Shown here: positions 22,934-36,205 of the stretch, in pieces | Position numbering within the stretch: position 1 is the first letter of the stretch | How the letters are laid out: each line of letters begins with the position of its first letter | NCBI GenBank assembly: GCA_023055355.1 | Contig: JALJCS010000001.1 | Coordinates: 74,999,381 to 75,063,380, forward strand | Origin: Agelaius tricolor | Lineage: Eukaryota; Chordata; Aves; Passeriformes; Icteridae | Direction: 5' to 3' | Length of the DNA: 64,000 nucleotides | Program-made: the position numbers and the translations under genes | The notes under the pieces: generated by a model | Database searches by the model: none | The model's input: the letters and a program-made list of their open reading frames with translations, nothing else | What the model was told of the DNA's origin: nothing

Positions 22934-24815
22934 GTAGGTCGTAGATTTGTTTTTCATTGAAACAGTTGCTGTGTGTTGTGTCAAATCCACATCTTTAAGA
23001 ACAATATGTGTGAATTAAGCTGATTTTTCAATGCTGTAATAATACAACCTAAAACTTACCATTCATTTTGTTAAAGCAGTTATACATTTAACTGCATAAA
23101 ATAATTTTGAAATGTTCAGTTGGAACCATTTTTTAACTTGCATAAGCATATCATATTTCTCTGAGTGCCTGTTTTTTATCAGAACATGATAAAATAATTA
23201 GTTTTGAATTTATGCAAAGCAATTGGTTCAGTTTGAAAAAGCATTCTCTCCTGGTAGGCTTTATGAGAAGTAATATGCATTTAGTACTGAGTCTTAGTTG
23301 TTGCACTTAGAGATAAGAATGTTTTATTCAGGTGAAATAGAAATCGAATTAAGTGTAGTTTAAAATGTAACTCTCCTTTTGGTAACCAAGAAGAAAAACA
23401 AAATCCAGTTTTAAGTCTTTTGCCCTCAAATGTTTGACACAGCTTCCCAAGTTTCTTTTAAAAACTTTTGTTTGGATTTGAAGGTAGGAATTGCTTTCTC
23501 CCCCAGGATTCTGGTAGCGTGGCGCAGTTTAGGTCCACAAGGAGCTTCTTGCACTGTCCCAAGTATGTAGGGACTGTACATAAAAATGTAGTAAGTATTG
23601 GAGCAAATGTAAATAAGCAAAATTTGCTGACCTTATAAGCAGGAATGCCTGTTGTGTCTTCATCTTCTTCTTCACCTGTTCTTTCTCATTCTTTGATTTC
23701 TTCTGGCATTTTGTTTTTGGCTTTCCCTTTTACTATTTTCTTCCTCTTATATTGACCTACATAGCAAAATAGAAAACCTTTTATCTGATGTCCTGCTTCA
23801 TGCTGTATCACACTCTTTATTACTTGTGCAGAAGCTATAAAGCAGTTTCGTAAATCTAAAGTTTGACAATATTTTATTTGTCCATTTGGATACACTTCCT
23901 GAGAATGAAAATGATGAGTTTTTCCTCACTAGTGGAAGTTGCAGAAGTAATGGTTCTGATTTTCACTAGCATTTCTCAAGGCTGATAGGTTGTGTAGGTA
24001 AAACTATTCCCAGAGAAGTAAGTGCTGAATAACAGTTGCATCTCCCTTCTGCCATCTGCTTTCCATCCCTAGTGATCAGAGCCATGCCTTTATCAGAAGC
24101 TTTGCTTAGTTCAGTTAGGTCCATCCAAATACTTCTGGATTCCTCTTGCCAGGTGACTGTCATGAACCTCATATGTGTTTTCTGGTAACTTGAATGGGGG
24201 ATGCAGAGGAGCTACTCTTAATTTTTGAAGTGCTTCACTGGTTCTGTGCATTATGAAGATTTGGTGAAGGGGAAGCTGCTCTTTGCTGTGCATTATCCAT
24301 GTGGGAATAGCAGTTTTCACCTTACTGTCATCATCATCTTACTGTTGTGCCATTTTTTGACTGATTTGCTCTCCTTCTTCAGTAGCAATATAAACCAGCA
24401 GAAATCAAGGACAGATCAGGGGACTTCTCCATTTCAATTTTTTGAATTCTGTGTACCAGTGTTCTTTGGGATTTAGTTAAGATGAAGGTTACTGTTTTGT
24501 TCGAGGTGTTTCTGGTTTTTCTGGGTTTGGGGTTTTTTTGGGGGAGGGGTGTTTGTTTGTTGTTTTTGTTGTTGTTTTGGGGAGTTTTGTTTTTGAAAAC
24601 TATAGAGTTAGATGTACCAAAGAAATGGGTTTTCTAAAATCTGTATTTATGCAAACAGTGGAAGGAGTTTAGCTAGGATTATGTTCTGTGTCTACTACAC
24701 AGACTGCATAGGTTAAAATACTAAAAATAGAAATTTTTTGCGCATTCAAAGAAAAAATGAAAAGAAAACTAATGGAAGCAAATATAGTAGATAAGTATCT
24801 TGTAATGTCTGATGT
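22934..24815. other. PUM2 intron, left part
   Basis: AT-rich unique sequence apart from the antisense pseudogene-like stretch at 23640-24360 and a G/T-rich low-complexity stretch at 24505-24595 (runs of ggggttttttt and gtttgttgtt type). Confidence 0.55.
23640..24360 (-). pseudogene. Unidentified pseudogene-like stretch, antisense to PUM2
   Basis: On the minus strand, open pieces in different frames follow one another: 24320-24111 (69 codons, includes LPENTYEVHDSHLARGIQK), 24172-23966 (68 codons, includes LTELSKASDKGMALITRDGK) and 23895-23686 (69 codons, includes YCQTLDLRNCFIASAQVIKS and a lysine-rich end). The composition is more protein-like than that of neighbouring intron sequence, and the pieces break by frame changes, as in a dead retrocopy. 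I do not recognise a parent gene and see no clear poly(A) tail, so chance open frames remain possible. Confidence 0.25.
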
Positions 24816-24818
24816 TCA

Positions 24819-25260
24819 AAGAATCACTGAATGGTTTGGGTTGGAAGGGACCTTAAAGATCATCCAGTTCCAAGCCCTCCACCCTGCCATGGGCAGGAAC
24901 ACATTCCCTTATATCAGGTTGCTCAAAGCCCCATCCAGCCTAGCCTTGAACACTTCCAAGGATAAGGCATCCACAGCTTCCCTGGGCAGCTGATGCCAGC
25001 AGTGCCTCCCCATCCTCATGGTAAAAAATTTCTTCCAAATACCTGCTGTAAACCTGCTCTCTGCCAGGTTTCTGGCAGAGGCTCTCTTACCCTTGCCCTA
25101 TCCCTCCCTGCCTTGGTCCAGCTTTCCTGTAACCCCTCTGGGTACTGGAAGGTGCACTAAGGTCTCCTCAGAGCCTTCTCTTGTCCAGGCTGAACAACCC
25201 CAGCTCTCCACCAAAACCCCAAGAACTTCTCCTTAGCATTGTGCTCCATGCAGTTTTTCA
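24819..25260 (-). mobile_element. CR1 LINE 3' fragment, minus orientation
   Basis: Well-preserved reverse-oriented CR1: agaatcactgaatggtttgg, then ttggaagggaccttaaagat, caggttgctcaaagcc, and 'gaaggtgcactaaggtctcc' further on. It lies in the PUM2 intron directly beside the LTR-like element that follows, so one may have inserted next to or into the other. Confidence 0.9.
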
Positions 25261-25269
25261 GGGATATGT

Positions 25270-25772
25270 TGCAGGGTGGTAGAAGTGCTGCAGCCTTCTT
25301 TGAAGTGTCTCCTTCAGAAGCTGCTCAGAGTAAAGCCACAAGAGCAGCCATTTCAAGCCCTTGCACACACACGGGCCCAGACAGCTCAGCAGAGGAGAGA
25401 CAGGAAGGATCCTTGTATGATGTACTCCAGCGAGGGTTTATTGCATCTACAGCGCCAGAGGGAGCACGGACAAAGACAACAAGGTTAAGTAGGGGGGACA
25501 GAGGGGCAGTGCAAAGGGCAGTGGCTTACAGGGGAGACTGGGCTGGCCACCAGAGGTACCACAACCAGTGAGGAAACAGGGAGAAGAGAAACCAGGGGAA
25601 GTTTGGGGAAAGGAACTGGGATGGATCGGTGTTAAGCAAGAGTCCATGGGGGAGTCCTCTCTGTCCGCCCAGGTTGGGAAAACTCTATGGTAAGTCTCTC
25701 CAAGGCAGTGCTCTGGGGGTTTTCTTGAGGGGGAAGGATTCAGAGGATTCCACAGGGATTGTCTTCTGTCAA
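25270..25772 (-). mobile_element. Probable LTR of an endogenous retrovirus, antisense to PUM2
   Basis: The minus strand reads like an LTR: a 5' end near TGACAGAAGACAATC (25771 downward), a GC-rich body, then gatgcAATAAAccctcgctgg with a poly(A) signal (about 25442-25437), followed within 40-60 bases by a GT/CT-rich R-U5-like region. No retroviral coding region accompanies it, which fits a solo LTR. I could not find a convincing target-site duplication, so the ends are approximate and the family is not named. Confidence 0.5.
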
Positions 25773-28700
25773 GTAAGTCCCATGAGCCTGAGGCCTTAAT
25801 TGTTAATTTCAAGTTACTAGAGAATGTGGAAAAACCTTATATCCACTTTCATACTAGAAGATACCTGATACTTTCTGAATGACGCTAAGTGATACTTAGA
25901 AGTGAGTTGAAAGAGTTGCTGTTGCGAGCAGTAAGACAAACAGACCAACTTGGTTGGAGTCACTAATGGATTGTGAAGAATCTTCAAATTAGTTAAAATG
26001 CTAAAGAATCTCTGTAGGAAAATAAGAAGTTGATAAATATACTTCATTAACTGCAAGAAATTAATTCCTGGGAAGACTACCGAAACATTATGTTGGTCTT
26101 CTGAAAGCCATCTGAAATAACTTCAGAAGAACTGAACATAAGGCAGACAATGTCTTTAGTAAAGATAATTACTCGTCTACTAGGACATATAATTTTTACT
26201 GTGGTTCAAGACTGAAGAGTTACTTCTCAGTGTCCCTGATAAGGAGTTATTAGGGATGAACTGTGGGAATTATCACTGAAGTGTCAATAGTTGGAAGGCA
26301 GTTCATGCCATTAATAAGATGCTTTAACTTTTGGTCAGCTCTGAAGTGATCAAGTAGTTGGATTAGATTATTCCTTCCAGCTGAAATATTCTAAGTTAAT
26401 TCACAGTAGCATTGTAGGCCTTTGATTGCTCAGAGAAAGATCAAGTGAGTTATCCTGGAGATCCATGGTAGTATTGAGGCTTAGTGTACCTAAATTTGGA
26501 ATTACCAAGACTAATGAAAGAACTCCAGGTGGCACAAATATTTAAAAGAAGAGGAAATTCAAGCACACCACAAGTGGATTCAACACTTGGTTGAAATGGA
26601 AAATTCTTTTGCTAAGTGTCCACTTGACACATTCGTGTCCACATTAACCAGCCACTGGCTCAGAACTAACATCATTGTCTTACAGAACATTTCAGCATAA
26701 GAGGCACAGAAACATGCCAGTTGTTATTATTCTCAGTCTGATGTGTTCATCTATATCTGCTTCAGCTGCACAATAAAAATTGAAGTGGTAGACAACGGTT
26801 ACTAATGGTCAACACTTCAGAGACTTGAACTATTTTGCAGGCAGAGGGGAAGTCTCTAAACAATAATTTGCAGCATAGAAGAGAGCAGAGGGTAGAGGAG
26901 CATGCTTTGCATGAGAGGTAATAGCCAAAAACCTTTGGACACTCAGTTGAATACTCATGCATGCAGAACTCCTCAGTACAAGATGTCAAAGCCAGCACAG
27001 TTAATTTGAGTTGGGACACCACCATTGGCATCTTCCATATTGAAACAGTAGTGACCATCCAGTCACTGACAAGGTTAAGTATAAACTCCTTAACCTAGAG
27101 ATAATCATCCCTGACTGTCATTAATCTTTCTTTAAAATATTGAATAGTGAAAAGAAATATAAAGGATAACAAACTAAGTATGAAAGCTATTTCACTTGAG
27201 GCTTTGACATTTTTTTTTTCCCCTCAACATCAAAAAAGCATTTCAGTCTCTGGTAGCAGAGCATTTGAGGAAGACTGCTGTGTGCTGTGGCATCGTCCTT
27301 TTGTTCACATCCCCATGGGGCTGCAAATAGGTTAGTGATCTGTTTGTCATAAATTCACATAATTTCAGGAATGAAGAATTATTTAGGATAGAAAGGTTTA
27401 GTGATCATCAATCAGTATGTAATATTTGGATTTACAGAGAAGTTTTTTGTAAAGTCAGGATATATTTTCTAGGATGTCAGACTACTTGCAGATGTTCTTC
27501 CACATGCTGAAGCAAGCAGCTACAGCAGTGTGATACTGCCCAGGCTACTTATCCTGTCTTTTCCTATTCACCTCCATCTACTTCCCTCCCTCATGGCAAA
27601 GGTAGTTAAACACTTCATTAGTTTAATCTGAATACTTTAGGTTGTGAATTTTAACATGACCTGGGTGTTTTTGTGTCTTGCTTTTGAAGAAGCAAGAGGT
27701 GATAGGCAAGACTGACAGAGAAAAGCTTTGGCTATTGCAGCCTTTTCCAAAAGTCCAAAGCGTAGTGGTGCTATAAACAAAAGAACATAAATTGTGTCTT
27801 TACCCAAAGTTTCAATTGAACTGCAGTTGCTGCAACTCATTTGTGTTAGAATTGACAAACATCTCAAAGTTTTGTGAGTAGCTGCTGTAACAAAGAAAAA
27901 CCCTTTCTTGGAGGGGAAGAGGAGAGAACAAAGGAAAGAGTCTTACTGAGTTCAAGAGCTTTTTGGTAATTCTGTGGTCTGGAGGAGAAGCTGTATATTT
28001 GTAAGTATCCATCCTGACTTCCATGGGGGTCTGTTAGAACTAATATAGCCATGAGAAAATGTATAGATGCTATTAAACCAGCAAAATGTGCAAATACTTA
28101 ACAGGATGAAATGGACAATTCCTAGCAAAAATTCTGCCTTGGTTTTTTTAATAAGATGATTTTGTTTGTTGTTCAAATAAGATAGACTAATATGTTTGTG
28201 CAATACAAATTGGGAAATCATTTTCCCATATGAGACCTCACAGTTATGTAGCCATTCCTTGAAACAATGAACATAATCTCTTCATTCAAATTGAAAACAA
28301 CGTAATCTGTTTCCTGACCTTACAGTGGGAATTGCATTTCCTCAATCATTAGTTCTTCCTTTTATAAATTTTACTTAAACTGTCCCTAGAAATCTAAATA
28401 TGCTTGCAGTCCATTTTTTTATTTCCAATCTTTTTTTGCAACTTTTACTTCAGCTTAAAAGTGTAGTTGTGAAATATAGCAATTTTTAAGTGATTTCAAA
28501 CAAATTTTCATCAACAGATTTTTAAGACTTTTTCAAGTGTTAATCACCTATACAACACACAAGTACTTTGTTAGTTTTTCATTGTAATAGCTCAAGTTTT
28601 ATCTTAGCTGATTGATGGGGGTGTTCTCCCAGTAAAGGTAACATCCCTTTGAAGCTGTTTGGAAGATCATTTATTTCTGTTTCTGCAAGCAACAAGTTCT

Positions 28701-31700
28701 CTAACAACTTTTTTTAAGTATAATCTTTCCATGCTTGGGTTTGCTCTGGTTTAATTTTGAGTTTGCCATTGTCATCAATTAGTTCCAGTAGCATTTAGCT
28801 CCACCAAACTAGAAACCCAGATTATGGTTGTTGAATGTATGATTTAAGCAGCTTCTTAAACTTGCAAATAGCTAAAACTTTCCAAGCCTCACAAACTAGG
28901 AGAAGAAATCTTAGACTGGCAGGATTTTCCGTTGTGCCTAGAGGAGAGCTGAGGGGGAGGAAATTTGATTCCTGTTTTGGAAAATCTGTTCCCTGTTAAA
29001 AAATCTTGTTCAATAAGTTCCTGGAGAAATTTTTCTGTCACAGTAGTGTTGTATGAGATGGGGCAAATACTGTAAGTTTTTTGAGTGAATTGTAAGGTTG
29101 GGCCTTTTTTTCTGTTAAAAAAATAAAATGTCTTGCAACTTGATTAGTGAGCTATCACCTTATTGCCTGCCTGCTTGTGACTGTCAGTTTGGATAGCAGA
29201 CATGGCTGGAAAGAGGAAATATGTCTGTCTTTCCCCTCTCTTTGATTTGAGGTAGCTGAAAAAGAGTATTTTGTGATGTATTGCATGTGGTTTCATGTAC
29301 TTGGACCAAAAGAAAAGCACTGAGAAATTTTTGGTGATATGCTTTAAAGCACTTCCCTAGATAGAGAGAGGAAAATTACAGCGCTGAATTTTGCAGATAC
29401 TTGGGTTGTATTTTTAGTATTTTCCAGCATGTAGTGCATGGAATAGGCAGCTTAATGTGACCTGTCATCAGGGCAGGGAAAAGGAGAGTTATTGCAGTCA
29501 CCTGACTGTGCAAGCACGTTTGTTCTGTGTGACTTCTGTTCTTTAGAGACTTTTTCTTAATCACTCCTTCCAGTCACATGTGCTGTTTCTGTGTGTCTGC
29601 ACAGTTTCTGACCTTTTCAGCAGCATTTCAAACTGCAGGTGATGGTTTCAGCCAGTGAGGAACTTGACCAGTTTCCCCCCACTGCATATTGTCTCATGTG
29701 GTGTCAGGTGGTGAGCTGCTACCTCCTGCACATGGACTTTGTGTTAGTTGTGTCTTTATTAAATATCTTCACCAATGTCCTTGTGCTGTCCAACATACTC
29801 CTTTATAGTTCCACCTGCCTTGATGTCTCCAAATACCTGGCAAGCATTGTAGAATGTCTTCATGTGAATGACTGCCTTATCTCACTTTACCAATTTAGTT
29901 TCTTCTTGTATCAGTCTTTGTACTATGTCTTAAAGTTCTTTGAAGCAGAGTCCTTCATACTTTAGTGCTTATTCAGTAATTAGCATAGGGAGAGCCTGGT
30001 TTGATATTACAGGAAACAAATGGCATGTGGTCAACTGTGCATTATCTTATTTACATATATATAGATAAACTTCAGTGTGTGCTTGTGCAGCAGTGGCTCT
30101 GCACAGAGTCCATTCAGGTCTGTGAGGAGTTACTGGCAGCAGCATAAACCTGAACAGTAGTGCTGCTTCCAGAGGGGGTGTGGGCTGGAAGTGGCCTTGG
30201 AGCACTGCAGTGGGAGCCAGAGACCTGAGCTGGTGGTGTATGGAGCCAGCTGGAGGTTTTTTGCATTCATTCCCATGTGCTCCAGGTTCTAGATGAGATT
30301 GTGAGTGAGGCCTTGTTCTAAACACGGTTATTGTGTAGTTGTGGAATTTTGTCCTAAAGTTAAAACTTGTTTTAGGCATTCTAGGAGAGTTTTGTGTGAC
30401 ATCCAGGTGGTGGGAGCCAGAAAACCTGGCTAAAAAAGGCTGCATATAGGCCTTCAAGCCAAACTTGGCTAAAAAAGGCTGTGTATAGGCTTTCAAGCCT
30501 TTTGCATTTGCAGCAAATTTCTTGATAAGTTCTTATTAATTTCCTTGCATTATTCATGGTGTCAAGAAAATAAAAATGTGAGTTAGTGTTAGTTCTTTTG
30601 CTTAATCTAAGTTCTTATCTGTGGGTTTAGGATGCTGTTTGCCTTTTTTTAAATGTGATTTAAAATTGGTGGTTTTGAAAATATGACACTGCTGTATTGC
30701 ACAGAGGAGCTGCATTTAGCTTTCTGAGCTACCTTGACTTGGTACCATGACATTAAAGTCAGGGTGAAGAAGGCCCTTGTGTGTCTTTGTGAAGAGTTAT
30801 GTGAAAGCTTTTTTCTCTTCTGTGTAAAGATGAGGTGAAAAGCAAAGTGGATAAATAGTGAAGGGAAGCCTGTAGCTGGGTAAATGATTTCAGGGAATAC
30901 TTTATTTTGTGTGAAGATGAATAACCTGGAATTTAGACAGCTCACCAGAGATTTTGCTCATAAAATCACTGTCTGATATTTTTTTAGTGATAATTCAAAT
31001 GTGGGTTGTTTCTATTCACAATTTCTGCTTTTGCCTGCCGTACATAGTGTCTGTTCATGTACTGATAGTGGCTTTTACATGTAACTGCTCTGAAATTTTT
31101 GGCTCCTTAAATGAAAAAGTTGAAGTATTTGGCTTTAAATCCATTGAAGCACAGATGTATCAATAGCAATCTTTGAACTAATTTTTGTTAAAAACCTTTT
31201 GTTGCTTCAATTTCAATTCTAAATAGCCTGCTTAATTTTATTTTTTACTTTTGTTTACTGTCATTGGTATAAAGTCTTTGATGTTATTTTAGACTGTTTT
31301 TACTTCCTTTGGAGGACTATGCTAGCCAGCACTTAATGAGATATTAATGTCCAAAGCTAGGCTGCAACTCTTAGTGAATTAGAAGTGATGCTTACTGAGT
31401 TAAAAGTAGTTGTGTTTTTTTAGAGTTAGCTGGTTTTTCCAGCTTTTAGGCAATTGTAGAAATCTACAGGTAGTTTAAATGCATGTTGTCCAAAGACAAC
31501 ATCCTTAGAAAACAGCCGAAATCATTGATAACAGCAATTTCTTTAAATGTATGTTCACCTGCTGTAGACAGATAAGTAAAAGACACATGTGCTTCCCTGT
31601 AGCAAGGGAGGAACTAAAAAAATACACTGAAGGAAGTTAGTTTTACTATTCCCTGGCTCTCCTTGAAGTTATGCAGAGTTTAAAAGCGCAAAAAAATTCA

Positions 31701-34700
31701 AGGTGGATTTTGAAGCGGACTGACATATACTTGAAACCTTGGGCTTTTTCACTGTTGTTTTATGCTGGGATACAGAGAAGTTGTGTGTCATGTCAGCACC
31801 TTTCTTTGCAAAAGCTAGTTATTTGTAGTGGAATGAGGAGTCTAAAAATTCCGGCTCTATGTTCGTTTGGGGTTTTTTTTGGTACTATCAGCTGTTCAAT
31901 TAATTGTATAAGAACTAAGTAGTTTCATCTCTGGTTGTAGCACCCACTTTGAGAAGATCAGACTGTGTTGGTATCACCTAGTTTCTTCTTGCCTGCTCAG
32001 GAGGGGGAAAAAAAAAGGCAAAACCAAAAGGCCAACATTTAGTTCAAAGGGTACTGGATCATGAGGGAAAAGAATTCATAATGCTGGAAACTTCTGAGCA
32101 GAATTACTGGGACAACTTCAGTTTTTCCATGTAGTGTTACTGAAAACGAAATCCTTGAGAAATTAATATTTTGTGTGGCAAATGAATCTTCCGTATTCTG
32201 GAGGAAACAAAATGAAAGTAAATGCTCTGCAGAAGGGGATTGTTACTTAGCAGTTGCTGGGGGTGGGAGGAATGTTTGTGATATCAGCTCTACAATAACA
32301 CAAAATAAAACTGTTTCCTGCAAATTCTGTTAGAGTGACTTCTGGAATTTCCTCAGCCCCACTTTTAATAGGTGCAGTGTCCATGTGTATGTACATACAT
32401 ATGAAATAATTTTCTTCATATAGATGATACTATGTATAAATGAGTTATGTTCCATGGAATTCCTTAGGATCACATTAAGATGGTGTTAAAACCCCATAAT
32501 TTGTCAAACAGAAATTTAGTCTAGGTTTTTGTTTGGTTTGGTTTTTTTTTTTTTACTTTTAAGACATTTGTGTAGGAGAGATGCTCTGTTTCAGATTTCT
32601 TGGTAATAAACAGAAAAGTGAAGATAATTGAGATTTCTAAAGAAAACACATCAGCAGAAAGAATATTGATTAAAATGTAGAAAATTCATTTATGGAAATT
32701 TTACTTGATTCGAGGCCTGTGGATTCCAGTGTTCCAATTCTTGTTAACACATTTAAGACAATCTTGTTGACTCTATTAGAATGGAAAGGTATGTTTCATT
32801 AATCATTACAAAATACAGCGAGATGAATTGTCCCTAGTTCCTGCTTGTGTGTAGATATCTCTAGAGATTATACAGTTTTCATCTTCAGAAAAGGCAAAGT
32901 TTTACACCTTTTTTTAATAGTATATTGCCTAGAAAGCACTTAAATTTTATTTAAAGTTTTTTAGTTTACTAAATAAAGCTTTTGAATGAGAGCAAATGAT
33001 GAAGCAATGAAAGCTGACGTCTCAAAACAGCAGCACATCAAATTAATGTCACGCTTCTGTATAGAAGTAGCTGGATTGTTATTACTCACTGACAGAGCCT
33101 TTCTGTGTAGAACAGGATAATAATGGTTAGAAATTTGGCTCTTAAATTCCTCTAAACTTCTGTTACACCACTTGTAGCACTTGCTACTGCTACCAGAAAG
33201 GGGATGCTGACTAACCAGCTTAACAAGAAGTGTAGATATTTAAAATTAGGAAAAAAAGAGTTTAGTCATATGCATTTAAGTAATCAGAACCAATTAAATT
33301 AAGCATGTTTAGACAGAAACTGCAATTCATATTTCATTTCACAGCTTTGTTTTCAAATTTCTGAATATATTTAGTGTCTTCCTTTTTTGTTTCTGGTATA
33401 TTTATGAAGGATCATAAGAGTGAGAGTTGCAGAATAATGTGTGTGGCAAAGGAAAGTGGAGAGTCTCACCAAACTACATGGGATTTGTACCTAAACTATT
33501 TCATATTGATAATTAAACCTGTATGGAAAAAAATTCTTGTATGAAAATTAGTTCTTCAGTTTGATTTCTGAGCAGTAAAGGACCAGTCAGCCACTTTTTT
33601 TAAGAATTACATTTTCATGTATCTCATTTAAATTATCTAAAAGGTGTATGGGAAATATTATTTTAATCACTTGTTCTAATTAAATTTTTAAAATAATTTT
33701 CTGTTTACAGAAGCTCTCACTGGACAAGTTTTTATGGGCTTTTTCTTCCATTTTGTAAAATTATGCTACATTTTAATCACATTTCTAGATTTTTATTTTG
33801 CAAACTTCTATTACCCTCCCTGCTGTGCTGTACGTTTCTTAGAAACTCTTTTGAATGGATAACTACTTACACAATTTAAAAAGTGAGAAACCTGCTAAGG
33901 TTATTTAGTCTAAACTATATGCCCTGTTTATGTAGGAATATATCACTTCAGCTTTTTAAATGGTGCAAACAGTGTGACTGTTACCAATGCTTATGAAATC
34001 TGGTTTCAGTACAAACACATTAATTTATGTGAGCCTGGTAGCTCTGCCAGTATTTGGCTGTACAGATTAAAATCCTGAGCTTGAGGACATTTGACAGTAG
34101 TTTAGGAAAACTTGTACAAACAGTTCTGCCAGTCTTAGGGCAAAGCTTGAACTGGTTGGGTGGGAAGGAGAATCATGACAGCCCGTGCAAAGAAGAGGCA
34201 AATTTCTTATGTGATGGAAGAGTTCATTTTTAGGGGGAGCAAGTGCAATTTTTTAGAATCCTTAGCTGGCTTTGAATGAACCATCCTGTAGTTCTGAAAC
34301 AGGGGGCAAGATGTCCATCATTTTCCTCTGCTTTTCTTTGTGGACAGTGATGATATAATAATAATAATTTCTCTGTATCATCTGTTGGCAGAAGACTGTG
34401 CTAAGTAAAGACTATTTACTAAGTAAATCAGTATTTTCCAAGCTTGATGGTGACTTGTGACAAGGTATACTATCCAGCATACTTTGACATATCTATAATA
34501 ACATATATGAATTTTTATACATGCTGCTGATAAAAACCTACAGAATTCATTTCTCCTCTGTGCAGGCTTTGAGGTTATTGATATTCCTGTTGAAAACAAG
34601 CAAGAAAAGAATATGAGTTGGCTTTTTCAGCAGGCTGGACTCTGCTTTGGCTGAGGGTATTTCCCTGCCCCTTCAATGTGCTGCAGAAACTCCACCTCAA

Positions 34701-36055
34701 AATCTGCTCTTTTCTGTCATTGACAGCGTTCTCAGTGCTGCTAGGATTGCTTCTCAAACTACAATACAAAGCTCAAAGGAAATAAAGCACAAGAGCCTTA
34801 AGATCCCGAGTGATTGCTGAGCCAAGCCAACTAAACTGAGAAATTTGATCTTGTTAGAATATTTGGATGTACTAGGAGTCATAGAGTGCAGTAGTACAGT
34901 ACTGCTCAGTCTGAGAATGAGTTAAGAAGCCAAAAATACTGCAGTTGAAGAATTATTCACTTCCCTGCAAAAGTTTTGGTTGGTTTTAAAGCACTCTATT
35001 TTAACACAGTGAAAATTGTTAAGTGCTCACTGGAGGTAGATGCACTTTTGAGATTGTAGCCATATAAATATATGTTAGAACTTAAAATTGGTTGCCTAAG
35101 TGCCTTATACCTTCTTTATTTGGACAGCTTAAGGAGCCTGGATGTTTTGGAGTATTTTGTGAAATTTTCAGTTGTGCTACTCTTCCGTGTGGCCCTCAGA
35201 AAACCTTGCCTCTTATCAAAACACAGCACCTGTTGACTTTGAATTACTTGGGAGCAGCAACTTTCATTAACCAGTTTGGTAGTAAGTGAACCTCTGGTTC
35301 TCTGATGCTTCCAGGAGGTATGAGAAGATGCATCTACTCAAAAGCAGCTTTAATCAAACAAATGTCTTGTTTTCTTTTAGTGTTACAGAAAATTGTTGGT
35401 GCTTAGGGTACAAAACAGTTCTGTTGTGCTTCTCGTAGTTTCCTGTTCAGCTACTCAACAGCTTTTGTTGTCTGTGTGCACTGTGGGTTGGCCTCTTAAT
35501 CAGTAAGGATGTTTTACGTAATCTTGGCAAAAATATGGCAGAGTAGAAGTCTCATAATAGGTTTGGTGATGTGCACTTTAGGCTGCTAGTATAGTTATTC
35601 TTTCTTGTCCTTTGTTATGAATCTGTTCTAGATTTCCGTCTAATATTTGTATCAAAAATACTATTTTTATTTCGTAATTTCAAGTTGGCCACCTATCTGA
35701 AAGGTTTTTGTTGAGCTGTCTTTTTGGGAGCTTTTTAAATGTCACGTGTCTGACATGGCTTTACACTACAGTGTTCAGCTTCATGGAGGATTGGCAGAAT
35801 TGCTATGTATTGGGTGTTCAAAGTAGTTTAAGTTGATCTTAATGTTAAGTCTCTGCCATAAGCATATATATTGCATAAGATAAATACTATGGAAGAACCA
35901 CCCCTGTAGAAAGCTGGAAAGGTATTTTGCATTGAAGACATTCAGTAAAACTAAGAAAAAAGCGGAAGCATTTGCAGTGTAAACAGCAGCTTCCCTGGAA
36001 CTCTTTACCTAAAGACAGCTCAGTGTGTAATATCTGTTTGTGCGTAATTTGGGGG
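25773..36055. other. PUM2 intron, middle part
   Basis: About 10 kb of AT-rich intron. I see a possible very short CR1 tail at 26345-26395 (ttggattagattattccttc) and the 39-bp tandem duplication at 30422-30499. No exon with convincing splice context and protein likeness was found; an open frame of 108 codons at 29639-29965 has no recognisable features. Confidence 0.5.
30422..30499. repeat. 39-bp tandem duplication
   Basis: Two adjacent 39-base copies, starting aaacctggctaaaaaaggct and aaacttggctaaaaaaggct, differ at 4 positions. Three of the differing sites are C/T or CA/TG changes, as expected from CpG-type and transition decay. Confidence 0.9.
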
Positions 36056-36059
36056 CCCT

Positions 36060-36205
36060 GTGGAATGATCTGGTGTGTGCTGGAAGTTTGAAGCCATTAT
36101 CCAACCCTCTGCCATGGGCAGGGACACCTTCTGTTAGACCAGGTTACTGAAATCCCTGTTCATCCTGGCCTTGAGCATTTCCAGGGATGAGGCATTGATG
36201 TAATC
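36060..36205 (-). mobile_element. CR1 LINE short fragment, minus orientation
   Basis: 'ccaaccctctgccatgggca', then 'gggacaccttctgttagacc' and 'ttgagcatttccagggatga', follow the reverse-oriented CR1 3' end. It is short, diverged and lacks the octamer. Confidence 0.75.

Noticed and set aside
29639..29965. A 108-codon plus-strand frame rich in hydrophobic residues
   Set aside because: T-rich intron sequence gives such frames by chance; no family likeness, no splice context and no neighbouring exon.
34550..34665. A possible exon after tgtgcag at 34566 reading GFEVIDIPVENKQEKNMSWL
   Set aside because: Short open stretch ending in TGA without a donor, no match to Pumilio, and not needed for a continuous protein.
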